Assembly: GCA_002083655.1 (NCBI GenBank)
Contig: MSXR01000023.1
Coordinates: 1-64,000, forward strand
Direction of reading: 5' to 3'
Length of the DNA stretch: 64,000 nt
DNA from: Proteobacteria bacterium ST_bin14
GTDB taxonomy: Bacteria > Pseudomonadota > Alphaproteobacteria > Sphingomonadales > Sphingomonadaceae
Below, piece after piece: positions 1 to 8,714 of the stretch (within the stretch, counting starts at the first letter, position 1; each line of letters opens with the position of its first letter). Made by a program: the position numbers and the translations under genes. Below the pieces are notes generated by a model that worked only from the letters and a program-made list of their open reading frames with translations, had not been told where the DNA came from and searched no databases.

Positions 1-69
1 TGACGGAAGTGATGCAGAATTAGCGCGCGACGACCTAGCCCGCCAGTTCCGGAGCAAATCCCGGACTGA

Positions 70-873
70 TCAGGGCGCGACACGGCCCAAAAATGCCTCA
101 ACCGCGCGCCAATTGTCCTCTGCGCCGGCGGCGTTGCGCGCCGCGATCAGCGTGGATGATCCGTGGACGCCCGCAATCGCTGGCACGGCATCGACATTGC
201 CGGTGCCCGGCACCGCATCAACAATCGCCTTGGCTGCAGCAATCTCATCGGCATCCTTGGCCGAGGTAACGAACACCGGGATCGCCAGCGTTGCGGCATT
301 GCGCCTGACCAGATCGGCTTGCCCCAGATATTCGCCAGGCGAAAACGACAACAGACCAGCCACCGCACCGGGATTTTCCGCCGCGACCAGAAACACCAAC
401 GCTGAAGAATAGCTGCTGCCCCACAATAATATCGGCTTGCCTTGCGGCTTTGCCCAATCGAGCGCGGCCTGAAGATCGGCCTTGGCGTCAAGATAGGTTG
501 GTTGGCCAGATACCCCGCGCGCTGTTTGATTGGGGCCGAACAAATCGCCACCCGATCGCTGGTCAATCGCCAGCGCGGTATAGCCAAGCTTCACCAGTCG
601 CGGCGCAATCGTGGCATATTCGCCCTTGCCCGACCCGGCCTGATGGAAAAGCAGAATGACGGCCTTTGGCTGCGGTGCCGCATAGAGCGTTGCATAAACG
701 GTCACGCCGTCAGCTGCCTTCAGCGTAATAGGCGCACCAATTGCTGATTTCAGCGTCTGATGGCCCACCACCATCGCTTTGGCAGCGTCGGATGATTGCG
801 CGCTGCTTGCGCGCTCAGGAGCATTGCAACCGGCAAGCCCCGCTGCCGCCAAAATCGCCACCATCATCCGCAT
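70..873 (-). CDS. Alpha/beta-hydrolase-type lipoprotein (dienelactone hydrolase-like)
   Basis: Predicted 267-residue lipoprotein with an alpha/beta-hydrolase core. The start at 873 is chosen because a GGGAG ribosome binding site lies just upstream and the protein then opens with a lipoprotein signal ending in LAGC (Cys16). Visible fold elements are the strand-turn LLFHQAGSG (oxyanion region), AIDQRSGGD, the nucleophile elbow GSSYS around residue 154 and a late His in GVHGSS. The elbow is GxSxS rather than the usual GxSxG. An envelope hydrolase acting on small esters or lactones is likely, but the substrate cannot be told. It appears to be a single-gene unit. Confidence 0.8.
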   Translation of the reverse strand: MRMMVAILAAAGLAGCNAPERASSAQSSDAAKAMVVGHQTLKSAIGAPITLKAADGVTVYATLYAAPQPKAVILLFHQAGSGKGEYATIAPRLVKLGYTALAIDQRSGGDLFGPNQTARGVSGQPTYLDAKADLQAALDWAKPQGKPILLWGSSYSSALVFLVAAENPGAVAGLLSFSPGEYLGQADLVRRNAATLAIPVFVTSAKDADEIAAAKAIVDAVPGTGNVDAVPAIAGVHGSSTLIAARNAAGAEDNWRAVEAFLGRVAP

Positions 874-962
874 CGCGCCGCTCCCAAAGAAAAATGCCGG
901 AGCATTTCCACCCCGGCACTTCATCAGTCCTATAACCGGGCAGATCACCCGATCATGTCAGT

Positions 963-1106
963 TCAGCAATTTGACATGCCGCAATCGGTGCCAAGCACGG
1001 CACATGCCGTCATGCATGCAGCCGCAAACGCAGCCGGTGCAGCGGCATAAGCAGCAGTGCCGGTAACGGCGAGACCAAGAACGGCGACTTTGATGAAACG
1101 AAACAT
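963..1106 (-). CDS. Small exported cysteine-rich peptide (47 aa)
   Basis: A 47-residue protein beginning MFRFIKVAVLGLAVTG. A GGAGAA ribosome binding site sits a few bases upstream of the ATG at 1106. The first ~20 residues form a signal peptide with a likely AYA cleavage site. The remaining ~27 residues carry four cysteines (pattern CMTAC, then C and a C-terminal C), which could form two disulfides or bind a metal after export. I do not recognise the family. Neighbours are a hydrolase lipoprotein and thiG on the same strand, but the gaps of about 90 and 140 bases do not argue for one operon. Confidence 0.65.
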   Translation of the reverse strand: MFRFIKVAVLGLAVTGTAAYAAAPAAFAAACMTACAVLGTDCGMSNC

Positions 1107-1246
1107 GGGTGTTCTCCAATAAATGCTGACGGGGCCAAACGCCGCGTCGAAAATAACGATCGTCAAATGTTCGCGTTCAGGCGCGCGGCGGCGCCAAGCC
1201 AGTTCATGCTGGAAATTCGTTTCCTTCGCGAAAAAGGTTACAAAAC

Positions 1247-2236
1247 TCAGATCAGCCCGGCAAGCGGACTCGACGGATCGGCATAGCGGCGTTGCCCCAT
1301 GCGCCCGGCAAGATAGGCCAGTCGCCCGGCTTCCACCGCGTGCTTCATCGCGGCCGCCATCATGATCGGGTTCTTCGCCTCGGCAATCGCGGTGTTCATC
1401 AGCACGCCGTCGCAGCCCAGTTCCATCGCAACGGCCGCATCCGAAGCGGTGCCCACCCCCGCATCAACCAGCACCGGCACGCCAGCACCTTCGACAATCA
1501 GCCTGATCGTCACCCGGTTCTGAATGCCCAGCCCCGAGCCAATTGGCGCGCCGAGCGGCATGATGGCCACCGCGCCTGCATTTTCCAGCCGTTTCGCGGC
1601 AATCGGGTCATCGACGCAATAGACCATCGGCAGGAAACCCTCCTTGGCCAAAATCTCGGTCGCGCGCAGTGTTTCGACCATATCGGGATACAGCGTCTTT
1701 GCCTCGCCGAGCACTTCCAGCTTCACCAGATCCCACCCGCCTGCCTCACGCGCCAGCCGTAGCGTGCGCACGGCATCATCGCCGGTAAAGCACCCGGCGG
1801 TGTTGGGCAGATAAGTGAATTTCTTCGGATCGATAAAATCGGTCAGCATCGGCGATTTTGGATCAGACACATTCACCCGCCGCACCGCGACCGTGACGAT
1901 CTCTGCGCCTGACGCTTCCAGTGCCGCCGCATTCTGGGCGAAATCCCGGTATTTGCCAGTGCCGACAATCAGCCGCGACCGAAATGTCCGTCCAGCGACC
2001 GTCCAGCTATCCTGATCGGGTGTTGGGGCCTGATCCCCCCCACCGACAAAATGAACGATCTCCAGCGCGTCGCCATCCTCTACAAACACCTGGGCCAGCG
2101 TCGAGCGGGGCACGATCGCCAAATTGCGTTCCACCGCCACTTTTTCAGGCACCAGCCCAAGCTGTTCGGCAAGCGCCGCCAGGCTAAGCCCCGCGGCAAC
2201 GCGGCGCGGCACGCCATTGATGTGAACCAAAACCAT
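1247..2236 (-). CDS. thiG: Fused sulfur carrier ThiS / thiazole synthase ThiG
   Basis: One 329-residue chain joins ThiS (residues ~1-67, ending VHFVGGG) to ThiG (from ~78 to the end). ThiG condenses deoxyxylulose phosphate, dehydroglycine and the ThiS thiocarboxylate into the thiazole of thiamine. The Schiff-base lysine region DLVKLEVLG and the phosphate-binding segment PVLVDAGVG are present. Start 2236 gives an N-terminus ([10 protein letters not shown]) matching ThiS; an ATG at 2251 would add five residues, and neither has an obvious ribosome binding site. ThiS normally needs a free C-terminal Gly-Gly carboxylate, so the fusion must be cleaved or work differently. It is divergent from aroQ. 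Confidence 0.92.
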   Translation of the reverse strand: MVLVHINGVPRRVAAGLSLAALAEQLGLVPEKVAVERNLAIVPRSTLAQVFVEDGDALEIVHFVGGGDQAPTPDQDSWTVAGRTFRSRLIVGTGKYRDFAQNAAALEASGAEIVTVAVRRVNVSDPKSPMLTDFIDPKKFTYLPNTAGCFTGDDAVRTLRLAREAGGWDLVKLEVLGEAKTLYPDMVETLRATEILAKEGFLPMVYCVDDPIAAKRLENAGAVAIMPLGAPIGSGLGIQNRVTIRLIVEGAGVPVLVDAGVGTASDAAVAMELGCDGVLMNTAIAEAKNPIMMAAAMKHAVEAGRLAYLAGRMGQRRYADPSSPLAGLI

Positions 2237-2279
2237 GTTGTCGTTGTGCATGGGGCGCAGATATGGGGTAAGCAGCAAA

Positions 2280-2333
2280 CTCGCAACCGCCAGCGCGCAA
2301 TTGCCAGCGCGCAATCGCCAACGCGCAATCGAA
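2280..2333. repeat. 14-bp tandem repeat between thiG and aroQ
   Basis: About 3.8 copies of a 14-bp unit with consensus CGCGCAATYGCCAR run head to tail. Copies begin near 2280 (degenerate), 2294, 2308 and 2322 (partial). The array lies in the divergent thiG/aroQ intergenic region and ends about ten bases before the aroQ start. There are no unique spacers, so it is not a CRISPR array. Confidence 0.85.
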
Positions 2334-2342
2334 AGTCATAGC

Positions 2343-2777
2343 GTGACCGACACCATTTTTGTCCTGAACGGCCCGAACCTCAATCTGCTCGGCATGCGCG
2401 AGCCGGAAATCTATGGCCATGACACGCTGGACGATATCGCCGGGATGCTGGAGGATCGCGCCCGCGCGCTCGATCTGGTGGTCGATGTGCGCCAGTCAAA
2501 CCATGAAGGCCATCTGATCGACTGGCTGCACGAGGCGCAGGCCACCGGCGCAAAGGCAGTGCTGCTCAATTCGGGCGCGCTAACGCATACCTCGCTGGCG
2601 CTATATGATGCAATCCGATCCATCACCACGCCGGTGATCGAGGTGCATATCTCCAACCCGGCAGCGCGAGAGGCTTACCGCCACCACAGCTATGTCGGCA
2701 TGGCCGCGCGCGGCACAATTGCCGGATTTGGCGCAACCTCATATCTGCTGGCGCTTGAAGCAGCGGCGCGGTTCTGA
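2343..2777 (+). CDS. aroQ: Type II 3-dehydroquinate dehydratase
   Basis: A 144-residue cytoplasmic enzyme that dehydrates 3-dehydroquinate to 3-dehydroshikimate in the shikimate pathway. The opening [20 protein letters not shown] is typical of the type II dodecameric family. Arg19 and Tyr24 fall at the catalytic positions, followed by RQSNHEG and the [11 protein letters not shown]is region. The start is GTG at 2343; upstream in-frame codons run through the tandem repeat and do not look like protein. It is followed after 37 bases by accB, the common alphaproteobacterial order aroQ-accB-accC. Confidence 0.95.
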   Translation: MTDTIFVLNGPNLNLLGMREPEIYGHDTLDDIAGMLEDRARALDLVVDVRQSNHEGHLIDWLHEAQATGAKAVLLNSGALTHTSLALYDAIRSITTPVIEVHISNPAAREAYRHHSYVGMAARGTIAGFGATSYLLALEAAARF

Positions 2778-2814
2778 CAGGACACTGGGCCAAACAGGGA
2801 AAAAAGGGACAAGC

Positions 2815-3300
2815 ATGGCGGACGAGACGGGGGCAAGCGAAGGACCGATGCGGATTGATGTTGGGTTGGTGCGCCAATTGGCGAAGCTGCTTGACGAAAC
2901 GCATCTGACCGAGATTGAGGTTGAAGATGGCGCGCGCCGGGTGCGCGTTGCGCGCACCGTCACGATGAGCGCCGCGCCGCAAATGCCGGTTTATGCCCCC
3001 GCTGCACCTGCCGCGCCCGCAGCGCCCGTTGCTGCAGCCCCCGCAGAGCCTGCTGCGCCCAATTTGGCCAATGCGGTGAAATCGCCGATGGTCGGCACCG
3101 TTTATCTGTCGGCTGAGCCCGGCGCGAAGCCGTTTGCATCGGTGGGCGACAAGGTGGCTGCCGGTGACACGCTGGTGATTATTGAGGCGATGAAGGTCAT
3201 GAACCCCATCCTCGCCCCATCGGGCGGCACGGTGAAGGCGATGCTGGTCGAAAATGGCCAGCCGGTCGAATTCGACCAACCGCTCGTCATCGTCGAGTAA
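2815..3300 (+). CDS. accB: Biotin carboxyl carrier protein of acetyl-CoA carboxylase
   Basis: A 161-residue carrier subunit of acetyl-CoA carboxylase; biotin on its lysine moves CO2 from AccC to the carboxyltransferase. The N-terminal assembly region (to ~residue 50) is followed by an Ala/Pro-rich flexible linker (~55-85) and a biotinyl domain containing the attachment motif EAMKVMN. The ATG at 2815 follows a GGGAC ribosome binding site. It lies five bases upstream of accC, so the two are almost certainly cotranscribed and made in balance. Confidence 0.97.
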   Translation: MADETGASEGPMRIDVGLVRQLAKLLDETHLTEIEVEDGARRVRVARTVTMSAAPQMPVYAPAAPAAPAAPVAAAPAEPAAPNLANAVKSPMVGTVYLSAEPGAKPFASVGDKVAAGDTLVIIEAMKVMNPILAPSGGTVKAMLVENGQPVEFDQPLVIVE

Positions 3301-3305
3301 TCGCC

Positions 3306-4658
3306 TTGGCCAAGATCAAGAAGTTGCTGATCGCCAATCGCGGCGAAATTGCTCTGCGCATCCACCGTGCCTGCCACGAAATGGGAATTGAAACCGTTGC
3401 GGTGCATTCAACCGCCGATGCTGATGCGATGCATGTGCGGCTAGCGGATCAGGCGATCTGCATTGGCCCGCCATCGGCCGCTGCAAGCTATCTCAACATC
3501 CCCAACATCATTTCTGCCGCCGAAATTTCGGGCGCGGATGCGATTCACCCCGGCTATGGTTTCCTGAGCGAAAACGCCAAATTCGCCGAAATCGTTGAAG
3601 CGCACGACATCATCTTTGTCGGCCCCAAGCCCGAACATATCCGCACGATGGGCGACAAGGTGGAGGCAAAGCGCACCGCAGGCGCGCTGGGCCTGCCGCT
3701 CGTCCCCGGCTCTGATGGCGCGATCAGCGATATTGGCGAGGCCAAGGCGATTGCAGAGCGCGTCGGCTATCCCGTCATCATCAAGGCAGCATCGGGCGGC
3801 GGCGGGCGCGGGATGAAGGTGGTTACCAACACCGCCGATCTCGAAACGCAAATGCAGCAGGCAGGTACCGAGGCAAAGGCCGCGTTTGGCGACGCGACCG
3901 TGTATCTGGAAAAATATCTGGGCAATCCGCGCCACATCGAATTTCAGGTGTTTGGCGACGGCAGTGGCAACGCGATCCATCTGGGGGAGCGCGATTGTTC
4001 GCTGCAACGCCGCCACCAAAAAGTGCTGGAAGAAGCGCCCTCGCCCGTGCTTGGGCATGAAGACCGCGAGCGGATGGGCGGCATCGTGTCCAAGGCGATG
4101 GCCGATATGGGCTATCGTGGTGCCGGAACGATCGAGTTTCTGTGGGAAGACGGCGAGTTTTACTTCATCGAAATGAACACCCGGTTGCAGGTGGAACATC
4201 CGGTGACAGAGGCAATTACCGGGCTTGATCTGGTCCGCGAACAGATTCGCATTGCAGAGGGGCATCCGCTGACGTTGCGTCAGGAAGATGTGGTGTTCCG
4301 CGGCCATGCGATCGAATGCCGCATCAACGCCGAAGATCCGCGCACCTTTGCCCCCTCACCCGGCCTGGTGAAGCAATTCCACGCGCCCGGCGGCATGAAC
4401 GTGCGCGTCGATAGCGGGTTGTATGCGGGCTACCGCGTGCCGCCTTATTACGACAGCATGATCGCCAAGCTGATCGTGTACGGCACCACCCGCAACGGCG
4501 CGCTGCGCCGCCTGCGCCGCGCGCTGAACGAATTCGTGATCGACGGCATGAAAACCACGATTCCGCTGCATCAGGCATTGCTCGACGAGCCCGATTTTCA
4601 AAAGGGCGAGTATACGATCAAATGGCTGGAAGAGTGGCTGGCAAAGCAAGAGGATTGA
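3306..4658 (+). CDS. accC: Biotin carboxylase subunit of acetyl-CoA carboxylase
   Basis: A 450-residue ATP-grasp enzyme that carboxylates the biotin on AccB. Motifs include the opening [15 protein letters not shown], the glycine-rich ATP loop [11 protein letters not shown], the segment [20 protein letters not shown] and the metal/bicarbonate site [11 protein letters not shown]. The length matches the family. The start appears to be TTG at 3306, five bases after the accB stop, giving the expected N-terminus MAKIKKLL. A weak start next to accB suggests translation coupled to accB. It converges on the TonB receptor gene downstream. Confidence 0.97.
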   Translation: MAKIKKLLIANRGEIALRIHRACHEMGIETVAVHSTADADAMHVRLADQAICIGPPSAAASYLNIPNIISAAEISGADAIHPGYGFLSENAKFAEIVEAHDIIFVGPKPEHIRTMGDKVEAKRTAGALGLPLVPGSDGAISDIGEAKAIAERVGYPVIIKAASGGGGRGMKVVTNTADLETQMQQAGTEAKAAFGDATVYLEKYLGNPRHIEFQVFGDGSGNAIHLGERDCSLQRRHQKVLEEAPSPVLGHEDRERMGGIVSKAMADMGYRGAGTIEFLWEDGEFYFIEMNTRLQVEHPVTEAITGLDLVREQIRIAEGHPLTLRQEDVVFRGHAIECRINAEDPRTFAPSPGLVKQFHAPGGMNVRVDSGLYAGYRVPPYYDSMIAKLIVYGTTRNGALRRLRRALNEFVIDGMKTTIPLHQALLDEPDFQKGEYTIKWLEEWLAKQED

Positions 4659-4711
4659 TCAAGGCCGGGCTTTGAGATCGGGCCCGGGTCGGGCCGGCGA
4701 AGCGGTTGGCG

Positions 4712-4739
4712 AGCGGGCGGGGCATTGGCCCCACCCGCT
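4712..4739. terminator. GC-rich hairpin between convergent genes
   Basis: A 12-bp inverted repeat (AGCGGGCGGGGC / GCCCCACCCGCT, one mismatch) with an ATTG loop lies between the convergent ends of accC and the TonB receptor gene. It has no T-run on either side, so it may be a bidirectional hairpin terminator or an mRNA 3' end stabiliser rather than a classical intrinsic terminator. Confidence 0.55.
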
Positions 4740-4749
4740 GCCTGGCAGA

Positions 4750-7056
4750 TCAGAACTTCGCCGATACCTGGAAGCCATAGAAACGTGGCTCGGCCGGGAT
4801 GAAGGTGGGGATGCCGAATGCACCACCGGTGTTGCCGGCGTCGAGCAGATAGCGCTCGTTGCTGGCGTTACGGACGAAGCCAGCGATTTCGAACCGCTCG
4901 TTGAAGCTCAATCCGGCGCGGGCATTGTACAAGGTGACGCCGGGCTGCGAGATCAACGGGTTGTTGGGCAGTTCGAAGAAGATCTGGCTGCGATAGGTCA
5001 TCGTCGGGGTAGCGAACAGGCGAATGCCGTCGCTGATCGGCGTATCGATCGTGAACCCCGCCGATGCCTGGACTTCAGGCTGCAGGCGGAAACGCGCACC
5101 GGCAAAGGCAGGCGAGAAGGCGCTGTCCCGGCTGATGCCGCCATTGATATAACCGATATTGCCGAAGATGTTCAGCCAGCGTGCCGCACGCCAATTGGCT
5201 TCGGCTTCGACGCCGACATTGTTGGCGTTACCGGCACTCTGCGTCAAACTGGTGCCATTGGGCTGGATCACGCTGACCTGGAAGTCGCTATAATTCTGGT
5301 AATAGACGCCGATCGAACCGGAAACCGGGCCGATCTTGCCCTTCACACCTGCTTCATAGTTCCAGACGACTTCTTCGGCGACGGGCGTGAAATTGGCGAC
5401 CGGGCCGGTTGGCGTGGCCCGTGCCCCCAGCTGGACGACCGGCGAGCGGCGGCCCTTGGAGATCGTCGCAAAGACGTTGATGTCGTCCGTCACGCGGTAC
5501 AGCGCATTGAAGCGCGGCAGCACGGCGGAGAAGCTGTCCTGCACCAGAAACGTCTGGCCGGCGGTGTCGACTTGCCCCGGGATCAGCGATGCCGCGAGCG
5601 GGTTGAGGCGCGAACGCGGCACGACCGCGAAGAAACCCGATTCACGCTGCTCGATCAGCCCGCGCACGCCAACGGTCAGCTCGAACTGGGGCGATACCAG
5701 CCAGGTCACGTCACCGAACACCGAATAGGTGTCGTTCTTGCCGATATTGCCGAACACAGACTGGTAGAGCGTCTGCGGGCCAGCGGCGGTTGGCACGGTG
5801 CCGTTGGGGAGCACGCAACCAGCGCGGGTCGCGGCGACCGCGCAGGTGAAATAGGTCGCTTCGTTCGACGAGAAGGGCACGATCTGCTGGCTGTCTTCCT
5901 GGAAGAAATTCCAGCCGAATGATGCGCGGAAGTTATCGTCCTTATACGCAAACCGCCCTTCGTGGTTGACCTGATAGCCAAACGCATTCTCGGCAAATTC
6001 GAGGAAGAAGGCGCGCGAGCCGTCGGCGTCGAAGATTTCGAGGCTGTTGAACTGGCGGAAACCGTTCACCGTGGTGAAGTTCCAGCCGGGGGCGAAATCA
6101 TAGGACAGGGTGATGTTCGCGTCCCACACATCGCGGTTCAGCCCGAGTTGGGCGTCGCCGAGCACGGCGGCCGAGACCGGCGAGCCCGACAGATTGGCAG
6201 GGCCGAACCGGTTGGCAGGGCCAGCTTCGGTCGGGAAGGTGCCCGAAATGAACGGCGTGCCGCCATTGCGTTGGCGATCATAGGTCGCGATCACATCGAC
6301 CGTCAGCGCATCGACCGGGGTGTAGCGGAGTGATGCGCGCAGGCCGAGCTGGTCCTGCGAATAAAGGTCGCGCGTCTGGCTGGTCGCGAGGTTGGTGATG
6401 TAGCCGTCACGGTTCTTATATTCGCCAGCCAGCCGAACAGCGACCGTGTCATTGCCCGCATTGACGAAGCCAGAGGCGAGATACGCATCGAAATTGCCGT
6501 AACCGCCAGTGAACCGGCCCGAAAAGCCTGGCTGTGGCCGCGCCGAAACGATGCTGATGGCGCCAACTGCCGATGCTGTACCAAACAGCGTTGCCTGTGG
6601 GCCCTTGATAACTTCGATCCGGTCAACGTCATAGATCGCCTGATACGATCCGCGTGAGCGCGAGATATCGACGCCATTGTAATACAGCGTAACGCGCGGC
6701 CCCTGCTGCGCCGAACCACTGTCTGACGTGATGCCGCGAATAACGATGCCGGGGTTGTTGGCGCTCTGTTCCTGGATGTTCAGGCCGGGGACAAAGTTTG
6801 ACAGCTCGTCAAGATCGGAAACGCCCAGTTCGCGGAGCCGCGCGCCCGTGTTGACCGAAATCGTGATCGGCACGTCGACATTGCGCTGCTCGATCTTCTG
6901 CGCGGTGACGAGAATGTCTGTGTCGTTGATCTGGCCGCTCGCCTGATCATCGGTCTGGGCGAGCGCCTGAGGCTCGGCCGACTGGGCATGGGCAGCGCTG
7001 GCAGTAAATGAGCCCGACAGCAGCAGGGCGACAGAAAGCGAACGATAACGAGTCAT
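4750..7056 (-). CDS. TonB-dependent outer-membrane receptor
   Basis: A 768-residue outer-membrane transporter. The start at 7056 has an AAGGGGG ribosome binding site and yields a signal peptide ending SAAHA. A TonB-box-like segment DILVTAQKIEQR (~residues 44-55) is followed by the plug domain (VPITISVNTGARLRELG through the IEVIKGPQATLFG region). A 22-strand barrel follows, ending in the usual C-terminal aromatic residue (QVSAKF). The style resembles the expanded receptors that sphingomonads use for carbohydrates, phenolics or iron chelates. No dedicated enzyme operon is attached, so the substrate is unknown. It stands alone, convergent with accC. Confidence 0.93.
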   Translation of the reverse strand: MTRYRSLSVALLLSGSFTASAAHAQSAEPQALAQTDDQASGQINDTDILVTAQKIEQRNVDVPITISVNTGARLRELGVSDLDELSNFVPGLNIQEQSANNPGIVIRGITSDSGSAQQGPRVTLYYNGVDISRSRGSYQAIYDVDRIEVIKGPQATLFGTASAVGAISIVSARPQPGFSGRFTGGYGNFDAYLASGFVNAGNDTVAVRLAGEYKNRDGYITNLATSQTRDLYSQDQLGLRASLRYTPVDALTVDVIATYDRQRNGGTPFISGTFPTEAGPANRFGPANLSGSPVSAAVLGDAQLGLNRDVWDANITLSYDFAPGWNFTTVNGFRQFNSLEIFDADGSRAFFLEFAENAFGYQVNHEGRFAYKDDNFRASFGWNFFQEDSQQIVPFSSNEATYFTCAVAATRAGCVLPNGTVPTAAGPQTLYQSVFGNIGKNDTYSVFGDVTWLVSPQFELTVGVRGLIEQRESGFFAVVPRSRLNPLAASLIPGQVDTAGQTFLVQDSFSAVLPRFNALYRVTDDINVFATISKGRRSPVVQLGARATPTGPVANFTPVAEEVVWNYEAGVKGKIGPVSGSIGVYYQNYSDFQVSVIQPNGTSLTQSAGNANNVGVEAEANWRAARWLNIFGNIGYINGGISRDSAFSPAFAGARFRLQPEVQASAGFTIDTPISDGIRLFATPTMTYRSQIFFELPNNPLISQPGVTLYNARAGLSFNERFEIAGFVRNASNERYLLDAGNTGGAFGIPTFIPAEPRFYGFQVSAKF

Positions 7057-7335
7057 GATAAACCCCCTTGGTGAAGCGGTGCCTGTGGGGGATGCTTGTG
7101 TATGCTGCACTGCGATATGGAGACAATTCAACGACAGTTGCGCGTCGATTCAAAGTGGTAGCCGGTTGTGCCTTTTGGGCATCGGTTGCTTCCGAGGCCG
7201 GGTGCGGGACAGGGCGCTTGCCGACCGGCCGCTTCTCATGAGCCCACGACCCCCGGTCAGGCAGCAATCATGTGTGCCCCCACTTGCCACCGCCCCTCCC
7301 GTCCCGCAGGATCACCGCAAAAGGGGATCGTCACG

Positions 7336-8295
7336 ATGCGTAAGTTTTTCGGCTGGCTGCTGCTGGTGCTCGCGATCATCGCCAGCGCGGCTTTCATCTA
7401 TTTTCGCACGCCTGATACCGATCCTGCTGCAATGCGCGCCAAATATGGCGGGCCGCCGTCGCAATTCGTCGCGCTGGGCGGTGGGTTGACGGTGCATCTG
7501 CGCGACACTGGCCCGCGCGGCGCCCCGGTACTGATGCTGATCCACGGCTCCAATGCATCGCTGCATACGTGGGAACCCTGGGCCAAGCGGCTTGGCCAAC
7601 GTTACAGGATCGTCCGTTTCGACCTGCCCGGCCACGGCCTGACCGGGCCAAGCCCCGCCAAGCTTTACGGGGCCGTCGCGTTTGTTGATGTGGTTGAAAA
7701 GGTGCGCGCCAAGCTGGGCATCGAGCATATGGTGCTGGCGGGCAATTCAATGGGCGGCGGGGTCGCGTGGCATTACGCGTTGGCCTATCCCGAACATCTG
7801 GATGGGCTGATCCTGGTTGACGCATCGGGCCAGCCGGAACCGGGCAATTCATCGCCCCCGCTGGCGTTCCGCGTCGCGCGGATGCCGGTAATCCGCAATC
7901 TGGCGACAATGATCACGCCGCGATCGCTGATCGCTGACAGCCTGCCCGCCGCCTATAGCGATCCCAAGCTCGCCACCGACAAGGCAATCGACCTGTATTG
8001 GGAATTACTCCGCTATCCCGGCAACCGCGAGGCGACGATCGACCGGTTTGCGACCGCACCCGATTATGCCACCGATGCGAAGCTGGCACGCGTCACCACG
8101 CCGACGCTGATCCTGTGGGGAGATGAGGATCATCTGATCCCGGCATCGTCGGGCCGCTGGCTGGCCAAGCGCATTCCGGGGGCAGAGCTGATCGTCTACA
8201 CCAAAACCGGCCATATCCCGATGGAAGAACGCGCCGATCAAAGCGCCGCCGATGTGTACCGCTTTGTGGAAACGCGCACGAAGCGGGGCCAATAA
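7336..8295 (+). CDS. Membrane-anchored alpha/beta hydrolase
   Basis: A 319-residue serine hydrolase. The N-terminus MRKFFGWLLLVLAIIASAAF is an uncleaved signal anchor or signal peptide. The catalytic machinery is complete: oxyanion loop HGSNASLHTW, nucleophile elbow GNSMGG, acid in LWGDEDHLIP and His in TGHIPMEE. The ATG at 7336 follows an AGGGGAT ribosome binding site; earlier in-frame codons lack coding character. The fold resembles haloalkane dehalogenase/epoxide hydrolase/esterase relatives, and the substrate cannot be assigned. The gene ends 60 bases before arsR but is probably separate from the arsenic operon. Confidence 0.88.
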   Translation: MRKFFGWLLLVLAIIASAAFIYFRTPDTDPAAMRAKYGGPPSQFVALGGGLTVHLRDTGPRGAPVLMLIHGSNASLHTWEPWAKRLGQRYRIVRFDLPGHGLTGPSPAKLYGAVAFVDVVEKVRAKLGIEHMVLAGNSMGGGVAWHYALAYPEHLDGLILVDASGQPEPGNSSPPLAFRVARMPVIRNLATMITPRSLIADSLPAAYSDPKLATDKAIDLYWELLRYPGNREATIDRFATAPDYATDAKLARVTTPTLILWGDEDHLIPASSGRWLAKRIPGAELIVYTKTGHIPMEERADQSAADVYRFVETRTKRGQ

Positions 8296-8305
8296 CCCGT
8301 CGCGC

Positions 8306-8343
8306 AGATCATTTCGATATTTCCAATAACATCGAAATGATCT
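8306..8343. promoter_or_regulatory. Palindromic ArsR-type operator
   Basis: A perfect 13-bp inverted repeat (AGATCATTTCGAT / ATCGAAATGATCT) with a 12-bp A/T-rich spacer ends 11 bases before the arsR ATG. Its position, symmetry and AT-richness fit an operator for the ArsR dimer overlapping the arsRIC-aqp promoter. It could also form an RNA hairpin after the preceding hydrolase gene, but there is no T-run. Confidence 0.75.
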
Positions 8344-8354
8344 AGTTGGGCGTC

Positions 8355-8714
8355 ATGATCGATTCGGGTTCAGTCATCGCCGCCCTTGCCGCCCTGGCGC
8401 AGGAGCACCGGCTTGCAGCTTTTCGGTTGCTGGTTGAGGCTGGGCCTGACGGCATGCCAGCGGGCCAGATTGCGGATCAGCTCGACATTGCGGCGTCATC
8501 GCTGTCGTTTCACCTGAGCCAGCTTGAGCGCTCAAACCTGGTGGTGCGTCGCCGGGCGGGGCGCTCGCTCATCTATTCCGCTCATTTTGACGCGATGAAC
8601 GCGCTGGTTGGCTATCTGACCGACAATTGCTGCGGTGGTGCTGCCTGCGCCCCTGCCCCCGCCCCTGCTGACGCCCCCGCCACCTCGCCTAACCCCGAAA
8701 GGAACGCCGCATGA
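8355..8714 (+). CDS. arsR: ArsR-family metalloregulator
   Basis: A 119-residue winged-helix repressor, first gene of the arsenic operon. The HTH is visible as GQIADQLDIAASSLSFHLSQ followed by the wing RRRAGRSLIYSAHF. Near the C-terminus are vicinal cysteines (NCCGGAACAP, ~residues 90-97), a likely As(III) site that differs from the CVC helix site of the E. coli protein. A Pro/Ala-rich tail follows. ATG 8355 is preferred over an in-frame TTG at 8346. It presumably binds the palindrome immediately upstream. The gene overlaps arsI by four bases (ATGA). Confidence 0.92.
   Translation: MIDSGSVIAALAALAQEHRLAAFRLLVEAGPDGMPAGQIADQLDIAASSLSFHLSQLERSNLVVRRRAGRSLIYSAHFDAMNALVGYLTDNCCGGAACAPAPAPADAPATSPNPERNAA

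Noticed and set aside
2280..2333. Possible CRISPR array
   Set aside because: The units are 14 bp, directly adjacent and without unique spacers; it is a simple tandem repeat.
2237..2342. TPP riboswitch upstream of thiG
   Set aside because: The interval is mostly tandem repeat and lacks the conserved CTGAGA and thi-box elements.
4672..5922. A long plus-strand open frame (416 codons) opposite the TonB receptor gene
   Set aside because: It lacks recognisable domains and lies wholly antisense to a well-supported receptor; long antisense frames are expected at this GC content.
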